From NCBI GenBank assembly GCA_009780035.1, contig WRAU01000006.1, positions 1-64,000 of the forward strand: a stretch of 64,000 nucleotides of DNA, in the 5' to 3' direction. The position numbers and the translations under genes are program-made. Below are positions 44,028-53,068 of this stretch, in pieces. Position 1 is the stretch's first letter; each line of letters opens with the position of its first letter. The notes below the pieces were generated by a model. The model had not been told where the DNA came from. It searched no databases and saw only the letters and a list, made by a program, of their open reading frames with translations. The stretch comes from Alphaproteobacteria bacterium (GTDB taxonomy: Bacteria > Pseudomonadota > Alphaproteobacteria > WRAU01 > Hepatincolaceae).

Positions 44028-44903
44028 ATGACAAAAAATAAATTTCAAGAAAAACTAACGGCTTACAATACATTTATGAATCTGCCAAGCCTAGAGAATC
44101 TAAATTTGCAATATATTAATAAATTATCAAGCACCATCGGGCAGTCTTTTAATAGCGATGCTACCAGCAATATTTATCTGCTGGCTAATCAGCATAACCT
44201 AGACTTGCTGAATATGGCAAACACCATGCTTGATATCCTAAACGGCATGAACGAATTTTTTGATTATAACCGCTTCGACGGCTATCAAAACGGCACTTAT
44301 AGCGGATTGCGAATTGCCTTGCTTGAGCTGAGTTTATTCGATGATGTTAAAATTGTTGATACCAACGCTAATGCTACCGTGCAGATAGTTTTACTGTCTA
44401 AGGCAGAATATAGCGATAACATCACCAATATTTTCAAACTGCTGATTGCCCAAAAGATACATGAAAATATTGCCTTCGGCATTAAAACTCTTAGCAATGA
44501 AAATGCAGTTTCACAAGAAATTACTGCATCTACCGGACAAAATAAAACTTATAACTGAAATATGGGCAGCCGCCGCAGCTTTAATATTCATGTAGATTAT
44601 ATTGTAGATTTTGAACAAAATTTTACGAATTACGATTTTAATACGCAAATCAAAGATGTTATTGCGTATGTTTATAAAAATAATTACGGCTATTTAGGCA
44701 AAGATGTAATTATTCAAGATTTCTTTGCCATTACCCAGCAGATTCTTGGCATTAAACAAGTGAGCATTACTTTTAATTCTGTAGAGGTAAATGAAAATAA
44801 TGAGCCTAATCTTATAGTTAAGGACGCAAATATTCCTATAGATATAACCGAAATTTTTGATATTAATAGTATTACTGCAACGCAAATCGATACCATCGCG
44901 TAA
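44028..44903 (+). CDS. baseplate J-like protein (one in-frame TGA)
   Basis: 291 aa with TGA at 44556-44558 read as Trp (KTYNWNMGSRR). The C-terminal half (YIVDFEQNFTNYDFNTQIKDVIAYVYKN) and the TITF/VSITFNSVEV strands resemble the C-terminal domain of gpJ/baseplate wedge proteins. The N terminus shares FNSDATSN...ANQHNLDL with the chimeric gene at 42439. Ends in TAA. The standard code would cut it into two frames of 176 and 113 aa. Confidence 0.55.
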
Positions 44904-44918
44904 TTAAAGGAAACAATC

Positions 44919-45638
44919 ATGGCAACAAAAACATTATACAATAATGAAATTTCAGCAGATTCTAAAGGACTAGATTTTATTACCACCAACGGCGAAGGCA
45001 ACGATTTTAGGGTCCCCAGAGATACGCTGTTTGTTGATATTCATAACATATTGCTAAAACCTATGTTAATAAGCCAAGTAGGTCAAATGCGTGTAGATTT
45101 GAATATGCAAACGCAATCACTGAAAACCTATAACGACGGCGTGTATGAGTATATTTTATGCGACGGCACAGCTGGGTATAAACTAGCAGATTACCCGTAT
45201 TTAAAAGATAAAATAGCTACTTATGCAGGAGAGGGCGGTGAAATATTATTCAATGCCCCAAATGCGATTGATAGAACTATCCGCCAAGTTAGTGATGCTG
45301 AAAATTTATTAATGCTGCAGGAGGATGATATTAAAGCTCATGGGCATGATATGACCCACGATCACGATATGAGCCATCAGCATGGGTATCATGCTACGAG
45401 GAGGGATAGAGGAGTTGTTTATAATGGAAACTACTGGGATAGCTACTATGATGATCAAACAACATGAGGAGGCAGAGATAGAACCGGAGGCAGCTCAAGA
45501 GGCACAACAGCAAATACCGGAGGAACAAACACCCGCATGAAGAATATCGGAGTTAATATGTATTTAATAGCAGGAATAGTCAATCAAATAGATTTATCAA
45601 CAAAAATATCCCGCCCCCGTAGCACAAATATAGAGTAA
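44919..45638 (+). CDS. tail fibre/adhesin 1 (one in-frame TGA)
   Basis: 239 aa with TGA at 45465-45467 read as Trp (DDQTTWGGRDRTGG). Domains: N-terminal anchor MATKTLYNNEI, central QVGQMRVDLNMQTQSLKTYNDGVYEYILCDGTAGYKLADYPY collar-like segment, His-rich HGHDMTHDHDMSHQHG (HxH motifs as in metal-holding phage fibre tips), then the typical tip end NTGGTNTRMKNIGVNMYLIAGI. Reading through TGA restores exactly this tip, which is strong support for the Trp decoding. Confidence 0.85.
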
Positions 45639-45700
45639 AGAATTGAGATATATGTAAATATAGACTAAAATATATGTAAATAAATTAGGAATCACTAATA

Positions 45701-46654
45701 ATGAACAAATCTTATAACATAACTTTTTCAATTAATAGGGCACATTTACTATTTGCAAGTGTAACGCTTTATTCTTTGCTTAAAAACAATGCAAAATATT
45801 ATTTTAATGTATATATTTTACATAATAATTGCCTAAGCCAAGAAGATATAGATAATGTTTGTAATAAATTTCCGCTTAATCATTTTAGTAATTTTAAAAT
45901 TCATTTAACTGATGTTTCAGGTATAAATATTTTACAATTAAAGGATACTATGATTTATGAAGACCAATCAAAAGTAATAACCATTATAAAAAAAGAAGTA
46001 TTATTTAGGTTGTTTATTCAAGATTTAATACCAAATGCTGATAAAGCTCTTTATCTTGATACTGATGTTATGATTAGAGGTGATATATCTAAACTATTTG
46101 AAATAGAGGATAGTTCTATATTTAAAGGCTATTGGAAAGGTGAGGACACTTGGATAAATGCTGGTGTATTACTTATAAATTTAAAACTGGCAAGAGAATT
46201 AAAAATTACTGAAGAAATAACTAACTTTTTAAAAGAAAATAATAATACCGATGAATATATAATTAATCATTTGTATAAAAATAGAATATCTAAGTATCCT
46301 GCTGGTATGGTTTTACATTTAAGAAGTAGTGATAGGAAAGAAGAATATAAATTATCAAGTATTGTCCACTTTTTAACAAACAAACCGTTTGATTTTAACA
46401 GCACCATTCCTAATAAAGTTTTATATAAAGAATATCACTCTTATCTGGCAGATTTTATAGATAGTAAATTTAAGTTTAGATTATTAATTTTAAATTCTTA
46501 TATATTTACTGTATTTTTATCGCTTAAGCGAAGAGTTATCCATGCAATTAATAAACGGCTTAATAGAAATAAAAAAACAGTTAGAGACATGTTTAATAAC
46601 AATACATATATGCGGAATAAAATTTATAAATACGCAATAATAAAGGAACAATAG
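45701..46654 (+). CDS. GT8-family glycosyltransferase (passenger)
   Basis: 317 aa. DxD motif in KALYLDTDVMIRGDI (Asp120, Asp122) that binds metal and UDP-sugar, and INAGVLLINLKLAR, typical of LPS galactosyl/glucosyltransferases. A basic C-terminal tail (KRRVIHAINKRLNRNKK) fits membrane association. Its Trp codons are TGG only, unlike the two fibre genes on either side, so it has a different origin. TAG stop. Confidence 0.85.
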   Translation: MNKSYNITFSINRAHLLFASVTLYSLLKNNAKYYFNVYILHNNCLSQEDIDNVCNKFPLNHFSNFKIHLTDVSGINILQLKDTMIYEDQSKVITIIKKEVLFRLFIQDLIPNADKALYLDTDVMIRGDISKLFEIEDSSIFKGYWKGEDTWINAGVLLINLKLARELKITEEITNFLKENNNTDEYIINHLYKNRISKYPAGMVLHLRSSDRKEEYKLSSIVHFLTNKPFDFNSTIPNKVLYKEYHSYLADFIDSKFKFRLLILNSYIFTVFLSLKRRVIHAINKRLNRNKKTVRDMFNNNTYMRNKIYKYAIIKEQ

Positions 46655-46664
46655 AGGAAAAGAA

Positions 46665-47444
46665 ATGGCAACAAAAACATTATACAATAATGAAATAGCT
46701 CAGAATTCAAAAGGGTTAGATATAATAGCAACCAATGGCGAGGGGAACGATTGAAGGATTCCAAGGGATACCTTTTTACTAGATATATATAATATCTTAA
46801 TGAAGCCCATGCTAATGAGCCAAGTAGGTCAAATGCGTGTAGATTTAAACATGCAAACGCAATCACTGAAAACCTATAACGATGGCGTGTATGAGTATAT
46901 ATTATGCGACGGCACAGCAGGATATAAACTGGCAGATTACCCGTATCTTAAGGATAAAATAGCTACATATCAAAGCGAAGAGAACGAAACTTTATTCAAT
47001 GCCCCAAATGCTATAGATAGAACTATCCGCCAAGTAAACAATACTGAAAATCTTGGTATTCTGCAAACTGGTGAAATTAAATCACACAATCATGTTGTGC
47101 CGATAGGTTGGGTTGGATATTTTAGTGCCATTCAGATATGACCAAATTCAGATATGGCTCGTCCTGATATGGTTGATGGTGAATTTGATCATCAATGACG
47201 CGGGCCCAGAAAATCCGCTACGAATAGTGGGAATGATTTATGACAAGAAAATGGAATTCGTTTATTTGTAGGGGATAGAACTACAAACAACACAGGTCAA
47301 CCCAAAAACACTATGGATAACATTGGCGTCAACATGTATCTAATTGCTGGGATTGTGAATCAAGTTAGTTTTACCACCAAAATATCGTCTGGTGAGGGAG
47401 TTCGCTTAAACAAAGGAGTGCGGCTTATGAAGAAAAAGAAATAA
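46665..47444 (+). CDS. tail fibre/adhesin 2 (four in-frame TGAs)
   Basis: 259 aa with TGA at 46752, 47139, 47196 and 47241 all read as Trp. The first stands where fibre 1 has Phe (GEGNDFRVPRDT against GEGNDWRIPRDT), a conservative aromatic change. The N and central parts are nearly identical to fibre 1; the tip differs (SHNHVV..., GDRTTNNTGQPKN) but ends again in NIGVNMYLIAGIVNQ. The standard code leaves only one piece of 113 aa visible. Confidence 0.85.
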
Positions 47445-47454
47445 CACAACCTCT

Positions 47455-47522
47455 CGTCATACCAGCGAAAGCCGGTATCCATTTTAACAACTAAATGGAT
47501 GCCGTTTTTCAACGGCATGACG
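47455..47522. repeat. CGTCATACC palindromic repeat, family P copy 8
   Basis: CGTCATACCAGCGAAAGCCGGTATCC then GGATGCCG...CGGCATGACG, between fibre 2 and the next tail gene. Host-type repeats have inserted within the tail cluster, so the cluster is not a very recent arrival. Confidence 0.75.
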
Positions 47523-47554
47523 ATAAACTAACAAACAACAAACAGGAAAACAAA

Positions 47555-48178
47555 ATGAAACAAAATTTAAACTTTTTAAAAGATACCGAGTTTGGCAGCT
47601 GAATTAGTCTGCAAACCGAACTAAAACAGGAAAATCTTGGCAATTATTTAAAAGGATTCCAAAAAAGCATAGAAACAATAGAAGAACCCTTTAAATCTCT
47701 TGCTCTTAAAGCATTTGGCTTTGATGGTGTAAGTGTATTAATTTACGATTCAACGCTATTCTTCAGCGCTTTGCCGCATTTGCCGAAGTTCGAGGCGGTA
47801 ATAGATATTCTTGCCTCTATATTTGGCGGCAGAGATATTACAGTGCTTGAAGAGGAAGACGGCACAAGCATTCATATAATCAACCAAAATCAAAGGCTAA
47901 AAGCCTATTATGTTGATAGAAAACCTGTGAGTGAAACTCAATATACCGATAAAATCAAAAAGGAATATATAGGATTTGTCAGCGGCGATTATGGCAGCCT
48001 TAACTGGTTTTTTGCTCATTTAATCAACCGTTTTATTACCTGCGGCATTAAAATTAAAACGCTGTCAATTGATTTTAATCATACAAGATATTCAGCAACA
48101 ATTAATAATTATAAACAGCAGCAAAAAAACATTAAGAATCTTGAAAAACAACTTAAAGAGGAAACAAATGGAAAATAA
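47555..48178 (+). CDS. tail/baseplate protein, gpI position (one in-frame TGA)
   Basis: 207 aa with TGA at 47600-47602 as Trp (EFGSWISLQTEL). Two alpha/beta segments (SVLIYDSTLFFSALPHLPKFEAVI and YIGFVSGDYGSLNWFFAHLINRF) and a C-terminal charged helix. Its place after the fibres is that of gpI or a fibre chaperone; the sequence does not settle it. One other Trp is TGG. Confidence 0.45.
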
Positions 48179-48644
48179 CAACTATAAAATAAGCACGGCT
48201 GCCCTTACAGGATTAGACGGAAAAGCCTTTAATGCAGTTATAAATGCCATGCGGGCAGGCAACTATGTAGCTTTTTCGGCGCACTATACCGATAGCTTTA
48301 AAGATTTTTTCACAAAATCTTATATAGAAGAAGACGGCAAGCAAAAAGATTTGGCGCTAATTTGAGAACATCTGCCGATTGCTAAACTAAAACCCATTTG
48401 AGAGCAGGTTTACTTAATGCGCTCAACAGAATTTACTAAGGAGCTTTTTCAAGAAAAAGCTATAAAATTTGAAGAGCTGAACAGTATAGATAAAATGCGC
48501 TATAGCCTAATTTACAACTACGGCGATAAATTAGGCGGATATTTAGGTGTAGCCAGCCTTTCACTTTTTGAGCTTATAAAAATTAATAAATTTTTCGTTG
48601 ATTTTGAAAAAAATACCGCCAACCATATAAATACTAAGGAGTAA
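48168..48644 (+). CDS. tail assembly chaperone candidate (two in-frame TGAs)
   Basis: 158 aa with TGA at 48363 and 48399 as Trp (LALIWEHLP and KPIWEQVYLM). It overlaps the previous gene by 11 bases and is immediately upstream of the tape-measure-like gene, the usual place of gpE-type chaperones. Mostly helical. Under the standard code it would break at residue 66 and be called as two unrelated pieces. Confidence 0.5.
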
Positions 48645-48648
48645 AACC

Positions 48649-49410
48649 ATGTTTTTTCAAGAACAAATCAGTAATATGCTATTTAATATAGATAAAAGCG
48701 CTGTTCAAAAAATCCAATCATGAACGCAGAACGCTATGCCAAATATAAATTTTGCGCCAATCAAAGATGGCATAGAGGCTATTAATAAAAGTGTTGATAA
48801 AATTACAAACATGCCAGATAAAATAAATCAGCAATTTAGCTCGGTGAAAAATAATTTTTTAGCGGATATTAATAATACAAAAAATAATATTTTTAATAAT
48901 GGCATGAAGCAATTTAATACTATTAAAAATGAATTTAATAACACTAAGGAATCTATAATAGAGAATTATATCAATAATCCTATGGAACACATTAACAATG
49001 TGAAAAATAATTATCTGCAGGAGTTTAACAATGCTAAATCATCATTAGAAAACTATAACAGCCCAGTGGAGCATATTAAAAATATTGTGAATAACCCCAT
49101 AGAAAATATTAGCAATGCGGTTCATAGCAATATTACAAATTTAACAGAAGATTTCAATATTAGCAGTATTGCAGATAAAATATTCGGCGATGCTACGGAT
49201 ATTGTCAAGTCTATAATTCCTCAAAGTCCTACTGGAATTACAAGCGTCATAGAAGAAATTACGGCGAATTTAGCGAATACCACGCAGGCTTTAAAAGATT
49301 TTATGCTATTTTTAAGCGGAATTAAAGTTGGAATGGCTGATAGCAATCCATTTCCCGCTAATAATGCTAAAACAACCAACGATAATATTATCAATAAAAA
49401 CGGCAGGTAA
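48649..49410 (+). CDS. short tape-measure-like helical protein (one in-frame TGA)
   Basis: 253 aa with TGA at 48721-48723 as Trp (KIQSWTQNAMP). It is a long Asn-rich helical protein with internal repeats (NNPMEHINNVKNN, NSPVEHIKNIVNNPIENI) and a hydrophobic end near residues 205-235. Its place between the chaperone candidate and the U/X/D-like genes is that of the tape measure. It is much shorter than the 800-residue P2 gpT. If it is the tape measure the tube would be very short. Confidence 0.5.
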
Positions 49411-49414
49411 AAAA

Positions 49415-49927
49415 ATGAATTTAGATACACTTACTAATATAAACGAAATGCAGGGAATGCTTTTTTTATCCTCAGGATCAAATGCAGTCAATACTATTGC
49501 TAAAACCTTTGAGATTACATTTAATTCTTACAGCATAAATGGGCAAACCCACGCCAGCGATTATAAGTCGCCTATCGGCAGTAATTTTATTAACTATATT
49601 AAAAATGAAGAGCTTTATATATCCCTAAATGATGTGCAGTTTAAAAATATTTGAACGCAAGAATTTGATTTAGGCTTGGCAAATAATAATTTTGGCATGA
49701 TTGTGCTGCAAACCTTGCGGCAAATGCAAACTAAAGTGCCGCTGTTTGTTCAGCTGTCTTTTTATACAGGCAATGTTCTGCTGCAAGATTTCAGCCTTAG
49801 CAGCAATTCTATTGAATCTACATACAATCTTAAATTAAAGCAAACATCGCTTTATCAAGATTTTAAAAGCGTTAAATTTGATGGGCAAGTGCAGTCTGCA
49901 AAACCAATTTTTAGCATAGGAGGCTAG
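49415..49927 (+). CDS. gpU-like tail/baseplate protein (one in-frame TGA)
   Basis: 170 aa with TGA at 49652-49654 as Trp (VQFKNIWTQEFDLG). Beta-rich, with LFLSSGSNAV...FEITFNSYSING at the N terminus as expected for the gpU fold. It lies in the U position of the P2 order. The standard code would split it into 79- and 83-residue pieces. Ends in TAG with a 1-base gap to the next gene. Confidence 0.5.
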
Positions 49928-49928
49928 T

Positions 49929-50252
49929 ATGAAACTTGTAGAAAAATATAAAAATATTTACTTTGTGGATTTTCCTAATTTAACTTTAGATTTCTCACAA
50001 AACTATTTCAATGAAATCAGCTTTAATTTTAAAAATGTTAATTACACTTGAAAAATTATCGGAGGTTTAAGCGATGCATCTTTAAAGTTGTTTGAAGAGG
50101 GCAGCTTGAATGTTAAAGCTCTTGCCAATACTGTTCTTAAGCATGCTGATTTTGATTTTATCTTGTATGATGCCAATCAAAATGCGCCAAGCATAGTTCA
50201 GCCGAATAGACTGTTTATCGATGTAAAACTAGGGATACTGCAAAATGAATAA
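49929..50252 (+). CDS. gpX-position small tail protein (one in-frame TGA)
   Basis: 107 aa with TGA at 50049-50051 as Trp (FKNVNYTWKIIGG). Ends in TAA. It overlaps the next gene by 8 bases. Size and position match gpX, but no LysM signature is plain. Not visible as a gene in a standard reading, so it would be overlooked. Confidence 0.45.
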
Positions 50253-50994
50253 TTTTCTTAATGATATACCATATAATTTTGATAAATGCGAGCTGTATTT
50301 AGACGATCGGCTTTTTAATTTAGACTGAGAATTTGACTGCTCTTACACCATTGGCGGAGGAGTTAATATGAGTTTGCTGCTATATAACACCATGCCGAAT
50401 TTTTCTAAGGTTTTAATCAAAATCAACGGCTTGAACTTCTTTAAAGGGGTGCCTAAGGTGAATGAAATAGACTACTACACGCTTTCTACAAATCAAGTTA
50501 ATAGAGTTTTAGAAGTTAAATTGACGCCGTTTATTTTAGAAGATAAATCTCCAAATATTTGGCAGAAAGGAAATACTCTAAGCAATTACATTGCTGCTAA
50601 TTATGATTTTACATTGGGAAAGGATTTGTTTTTTAAAAACGACAGCATTTTTGCAAAAGTAGAAAAAGCAGTAGCCGATAATAATCAATCACCAGAATAT
50701 TCTTTTTTGGTAAGCGATAAAGGCGAGCTCTCAGTATTTTTTGGTGTTGCCAATGTTATCGGCTTAAATAAAATTGTAGATATGGTAGAAAGCATCAACG
50801 GCGAGGCAAGCATCGCTTGCCGTTATAACCATAACATACTGCCAGGGCAGATTATTGCCGTAAAACAAGAATATATAATCCTTGAAATTCAGCATAAATA
50901 TAGTCTTAACAGCGGCTATATTATGAATATTTTCGGTAAAACCAAAAAAAGACTTGATGATGAGTCTCATTATAAAAAACAAATAGGAGGGTAA
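50245..50994 (+). CDS. gpD-like baseplate hub (one in-frame TGA)
   Basis: 249 aa with TGA at 50326-50328 as Trp (LFNLDWEFDC). It has the hub pattern: NVMSLLLYNTMPNFSKVLIKINGLNFFKG-like strand region, GNTLSNYIAANYDFTLG (the gpD 'sdlaariaa' helix) and a late LPGQIIAVKQEYIILEIQHKYSLNSGYIM. One TGG Trp (NIWQKGN). Supports gpD/VgrG-type hub. Confidence 0.55.
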
Positions 50995-50998
50995 TTTT

Positions 50999-51406
50999 AT
51001 GAATAATCAAGAGATAAAATATATTGCAGAACTTATAAAAGGAATTATTAGGGAAAATCAGGTTAGCTTAAGTATTAAAGATGCAGTTAGAGACGAAAAG
51101 AATAATTATACAATTGACGGCAAAGATATTAAAGATGTAAAACCAATAGTGCAGCCTAGCGGTGAAAATAGCGGCAAAGGAAGTATGATAATTCTTGATA
51201 ATAATTATTATTTGTATCTGGAGCATTTGAAGTTTTTTACTGAGTTAAAAACTACATTAACAAAAATTGATGAATTAATGGGAGCAATAGCCGGTTCAAA
51301 ATGAACTACCCCCAACGGCGGTCCTGTTGATGGTTTTGCAGATATAGTAAGCGCTGCCACTGAAGTTCAAAACAGTATAGGTCAATTAACTGATAAACTA
51401 CCATAA
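50999..51406 (+). CDS. spike-position tail protein (one in-frame TGA)
   Basis: 135 aa with TGA at 51302-51304 as Trp (AGSKWTTPNGGPVDG), then 34 further residues to TAA. The position after the hub is that of gpV, but I see no clear OB-fold. Under the standard code the C-terminal quarter is lost. GGAGG precedes the ATG. Confidence 0.45.
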
Positions 51407-51416
51407 GGAGAAAAAA

Positions 51417-51713
51417 ATGCAAGATATTTACACAACTAATCAAAACAAACTGCAAGTAAGCAACGGCGATATTATATTCGCTGACGATTTAACAAAAAAT
51501 CCGCAGAATATAAGCATACAAAATGTTAATGTGCTGGCAGCTAGGAATTACCTTAATATGAATAAAGAGTTTTTTTTAATAAACAATATAGATATAACAA
51601 CTATCAACAATTTTATACTGCAAACTCTAATGCAAAAGAACATTGCCCCTAATTCCATTGAAATTAAACAGGAAAACAGAGAGCTGTCTTTTAGTATTAA
51701 CTTGCAGTCATAA
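51417..51713 (+). CDS. gpW/gp25-like baseplate wedge protein
   Basis: 98 aa, no Trp. GDIIFADDLTKNPQNISIQNVNVLAARNYLNMN and a beta ending (ENRELSFSINLQS) match the size and pattern of the gp25-like lysozyme-fold wedge proteins. Very good ribosome site (AAGGAGAAAAAA). Last gene of the tail cluster. Confidence 0.5.
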   Translation: MQDIYTTNQNKLQVSNGDIIFADDLTKNPQNISIQNVNVLAARNYLNMNKEFFLINNIDITTINNFILQTLMQKNIAPNSIEIKQENRELSFSINLQS

Positions 51714-51815
51714 AATTATTATGCAAACAGATGTCGCCTAAAAGGCATCTATTTGCAGATAGTTGCAGCCTATGGCATAATAGGTTATACTATATAAATT
51801 ATACAGAAGCACATT

Positions 51816-52901
51816 ATGAAAAGCCGTTTAATTTTACCTGCCGCAAGTTTTTGGAATAATTTTTTAATTCATACAATTCTTTTTGCAGAGAATTCTAAAG
51901 AGGAATTCAATAATATTATTTTTGATGATGTTCTAGCAAGTCCATTATTTTTTAGGGCAGATGTTAAAAAAAGCGATCCAAGTTTTACCAAAAAACACAT
52001 GGTTATTAATGCTGCTGAAATTCTAAAACTAAATAACAATAATCCCTATTTTGACGAGATATATATCACCATATCTTCGCCGTCTTTGCGGGTATATAAG
52101 CAATTAGCTAAGATATTTACTTTTAAGAAGGTATATTTTATTGAAGAAAGCCTATTCTCTTATGTTAGGTTTATGGTAGATAAAAAATTAGTTAAGCTGG
52201 TTAATAAGCATCAGATCTATTTAATTAATTATGATGAAATTCTTTTGCAGGCGATTTTTAAAGCGGGGGTTAATCCTAAAAACACTATCTTTTTAAAAAA
52301 GCAGGATTTATTAAATAATATCAAGAACTTTGCTGAAGACCATAATAAAACGGCAATTGTTTTAATTGATAGAATTAGGTTTAATAATCCTAAAAAAGAT
52401 TTTATTATAAATGAGTATAAAAATTATTTAAAACTATTAAATGACAACGGCAATAGTATTTTATTAAGACCTCATCCTAAGCTAGATTCAAGAATTTATA
52501 ACGATTTAGCAGAGTTTATTAAACCATTTCCTAATGCCAGCATTAATAACGGCAAAATGGGGGTTGAGGTATTAGCTGTTAAAAAGGGCAGCATAGTTAT
52601 AGCAGCTTATTCTACGGCACTTTTTAGTTTGAAATTTTTATACGAGGCAGATGTTTTTACATCTATTAAATTGCTAAAAGATAGGGTGTCTTTTTTTAAA
52701 TTTAATTATATGGCTTTATCTGCAAGGGTTATAATATATCTGCTTCCAGATTTTAGCGGAGAAAAAGTAAAATTGCCGGTAAGTATTGCAGATTATGTGC
52801 TGGGTAAAAAATACTCTTTGCGATGGCTTTTAAATATGTTTGTTTTTTGGTATTCAAGATTATTGCTGGAAAGACTTCATTATCGTATTAAAATTAAATA
52901 A
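51816..52901 (+). CDS. polysialyltransferase/GT52-like glycosyltransferase (passenger)
   Basis: 361 aa. ILLRPHPKLDSRIYNDL and AAYSTALFSLKFLYEADV match the nucleotide-sugar (CMP) site region of bacterial polysialyl- and GT52 transferases (the HP motif and SS/STAL motif). No signal peptide; basic C terminus (RLLLERLHYRIKIK) fits membrane attachment. Two Trp at the C terminus are TGG. Likely modifies surface polysaccharide. Placed downstream of the tail cluster. Confidence 0.65.
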   Translation: MKSRLILPAASFWNNFLIHTILFAENSKEEFNNIIFDDVLASPLFFRADVKKSDPSFTKKHMVINAAEILKLNNNNPYFDEIYITISSPSLRVYKQLAKIFTFKKVYFIEESLFSYVRFMVDKKLVKLVNKHQIYLINYDEILLQAIFKAGVNPKNTIFLKKQDLLNNIKNFAEDHNKTAIVLIDRIRFNNPKKDFIINEYKNYLKLLNDNGNSILLRPHPKLDSRIYNDLAEFIKPFPNASINNGKMGVEVLAVKKGSIVIAAYSTALFSLKFLYEADVFTSIKLLKDRVSFFKFNYMALSARVIIYLLPDFSGEKVKLPVSIADYVLGKKYSLRWLLNMFVFWYSRLLLERLHYRIKIK

Positions 52902-52946
52902 TCTTCCCTCTTTCTTTTAATAAGATGATGGAAATGATATATTTAT

Positions 52947-53068
52947 GCAAACAATAAGAAGTATTTCCTCCTTTCCTAAGGCAAATTACGGCGATGGCAG
53001 CGGGTTAAATCACTACGATTGACGACATTGATACTTTAGGAAATAAGGAAATACTTCTTATTGTTTGC
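52947..53068. repeat. 122-base element with 32-bp inverted ends
   Basis: The ends 52947-52978 and 53037-53068 are complementary over 32 bases with two mismatches; the 58-base loop holds no frame. The right end runs into the TAG stop codon of the aldehyde dehydrogenase gene. It may be a MITE-like element or a large transcript-end hairpin. No target duplication is seen. Confidence 0.6.

Noticed and set aside
39904-51406. Tail cluster as a decaying prophage full of nonsense mutations
   Set aside because: All 17 interruptions are TGA and none is TAA or TAG, they are followed by intact, motif-bearing sequence, and gene overlaps and ribosome sites are preserved.
39904-51406. TGA as selenocysteine
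   Set aside because: No SECIS-like hairpin follows the TGAs, there are far too many, and positions suit an aromatic residue (Phe in the paralogue).
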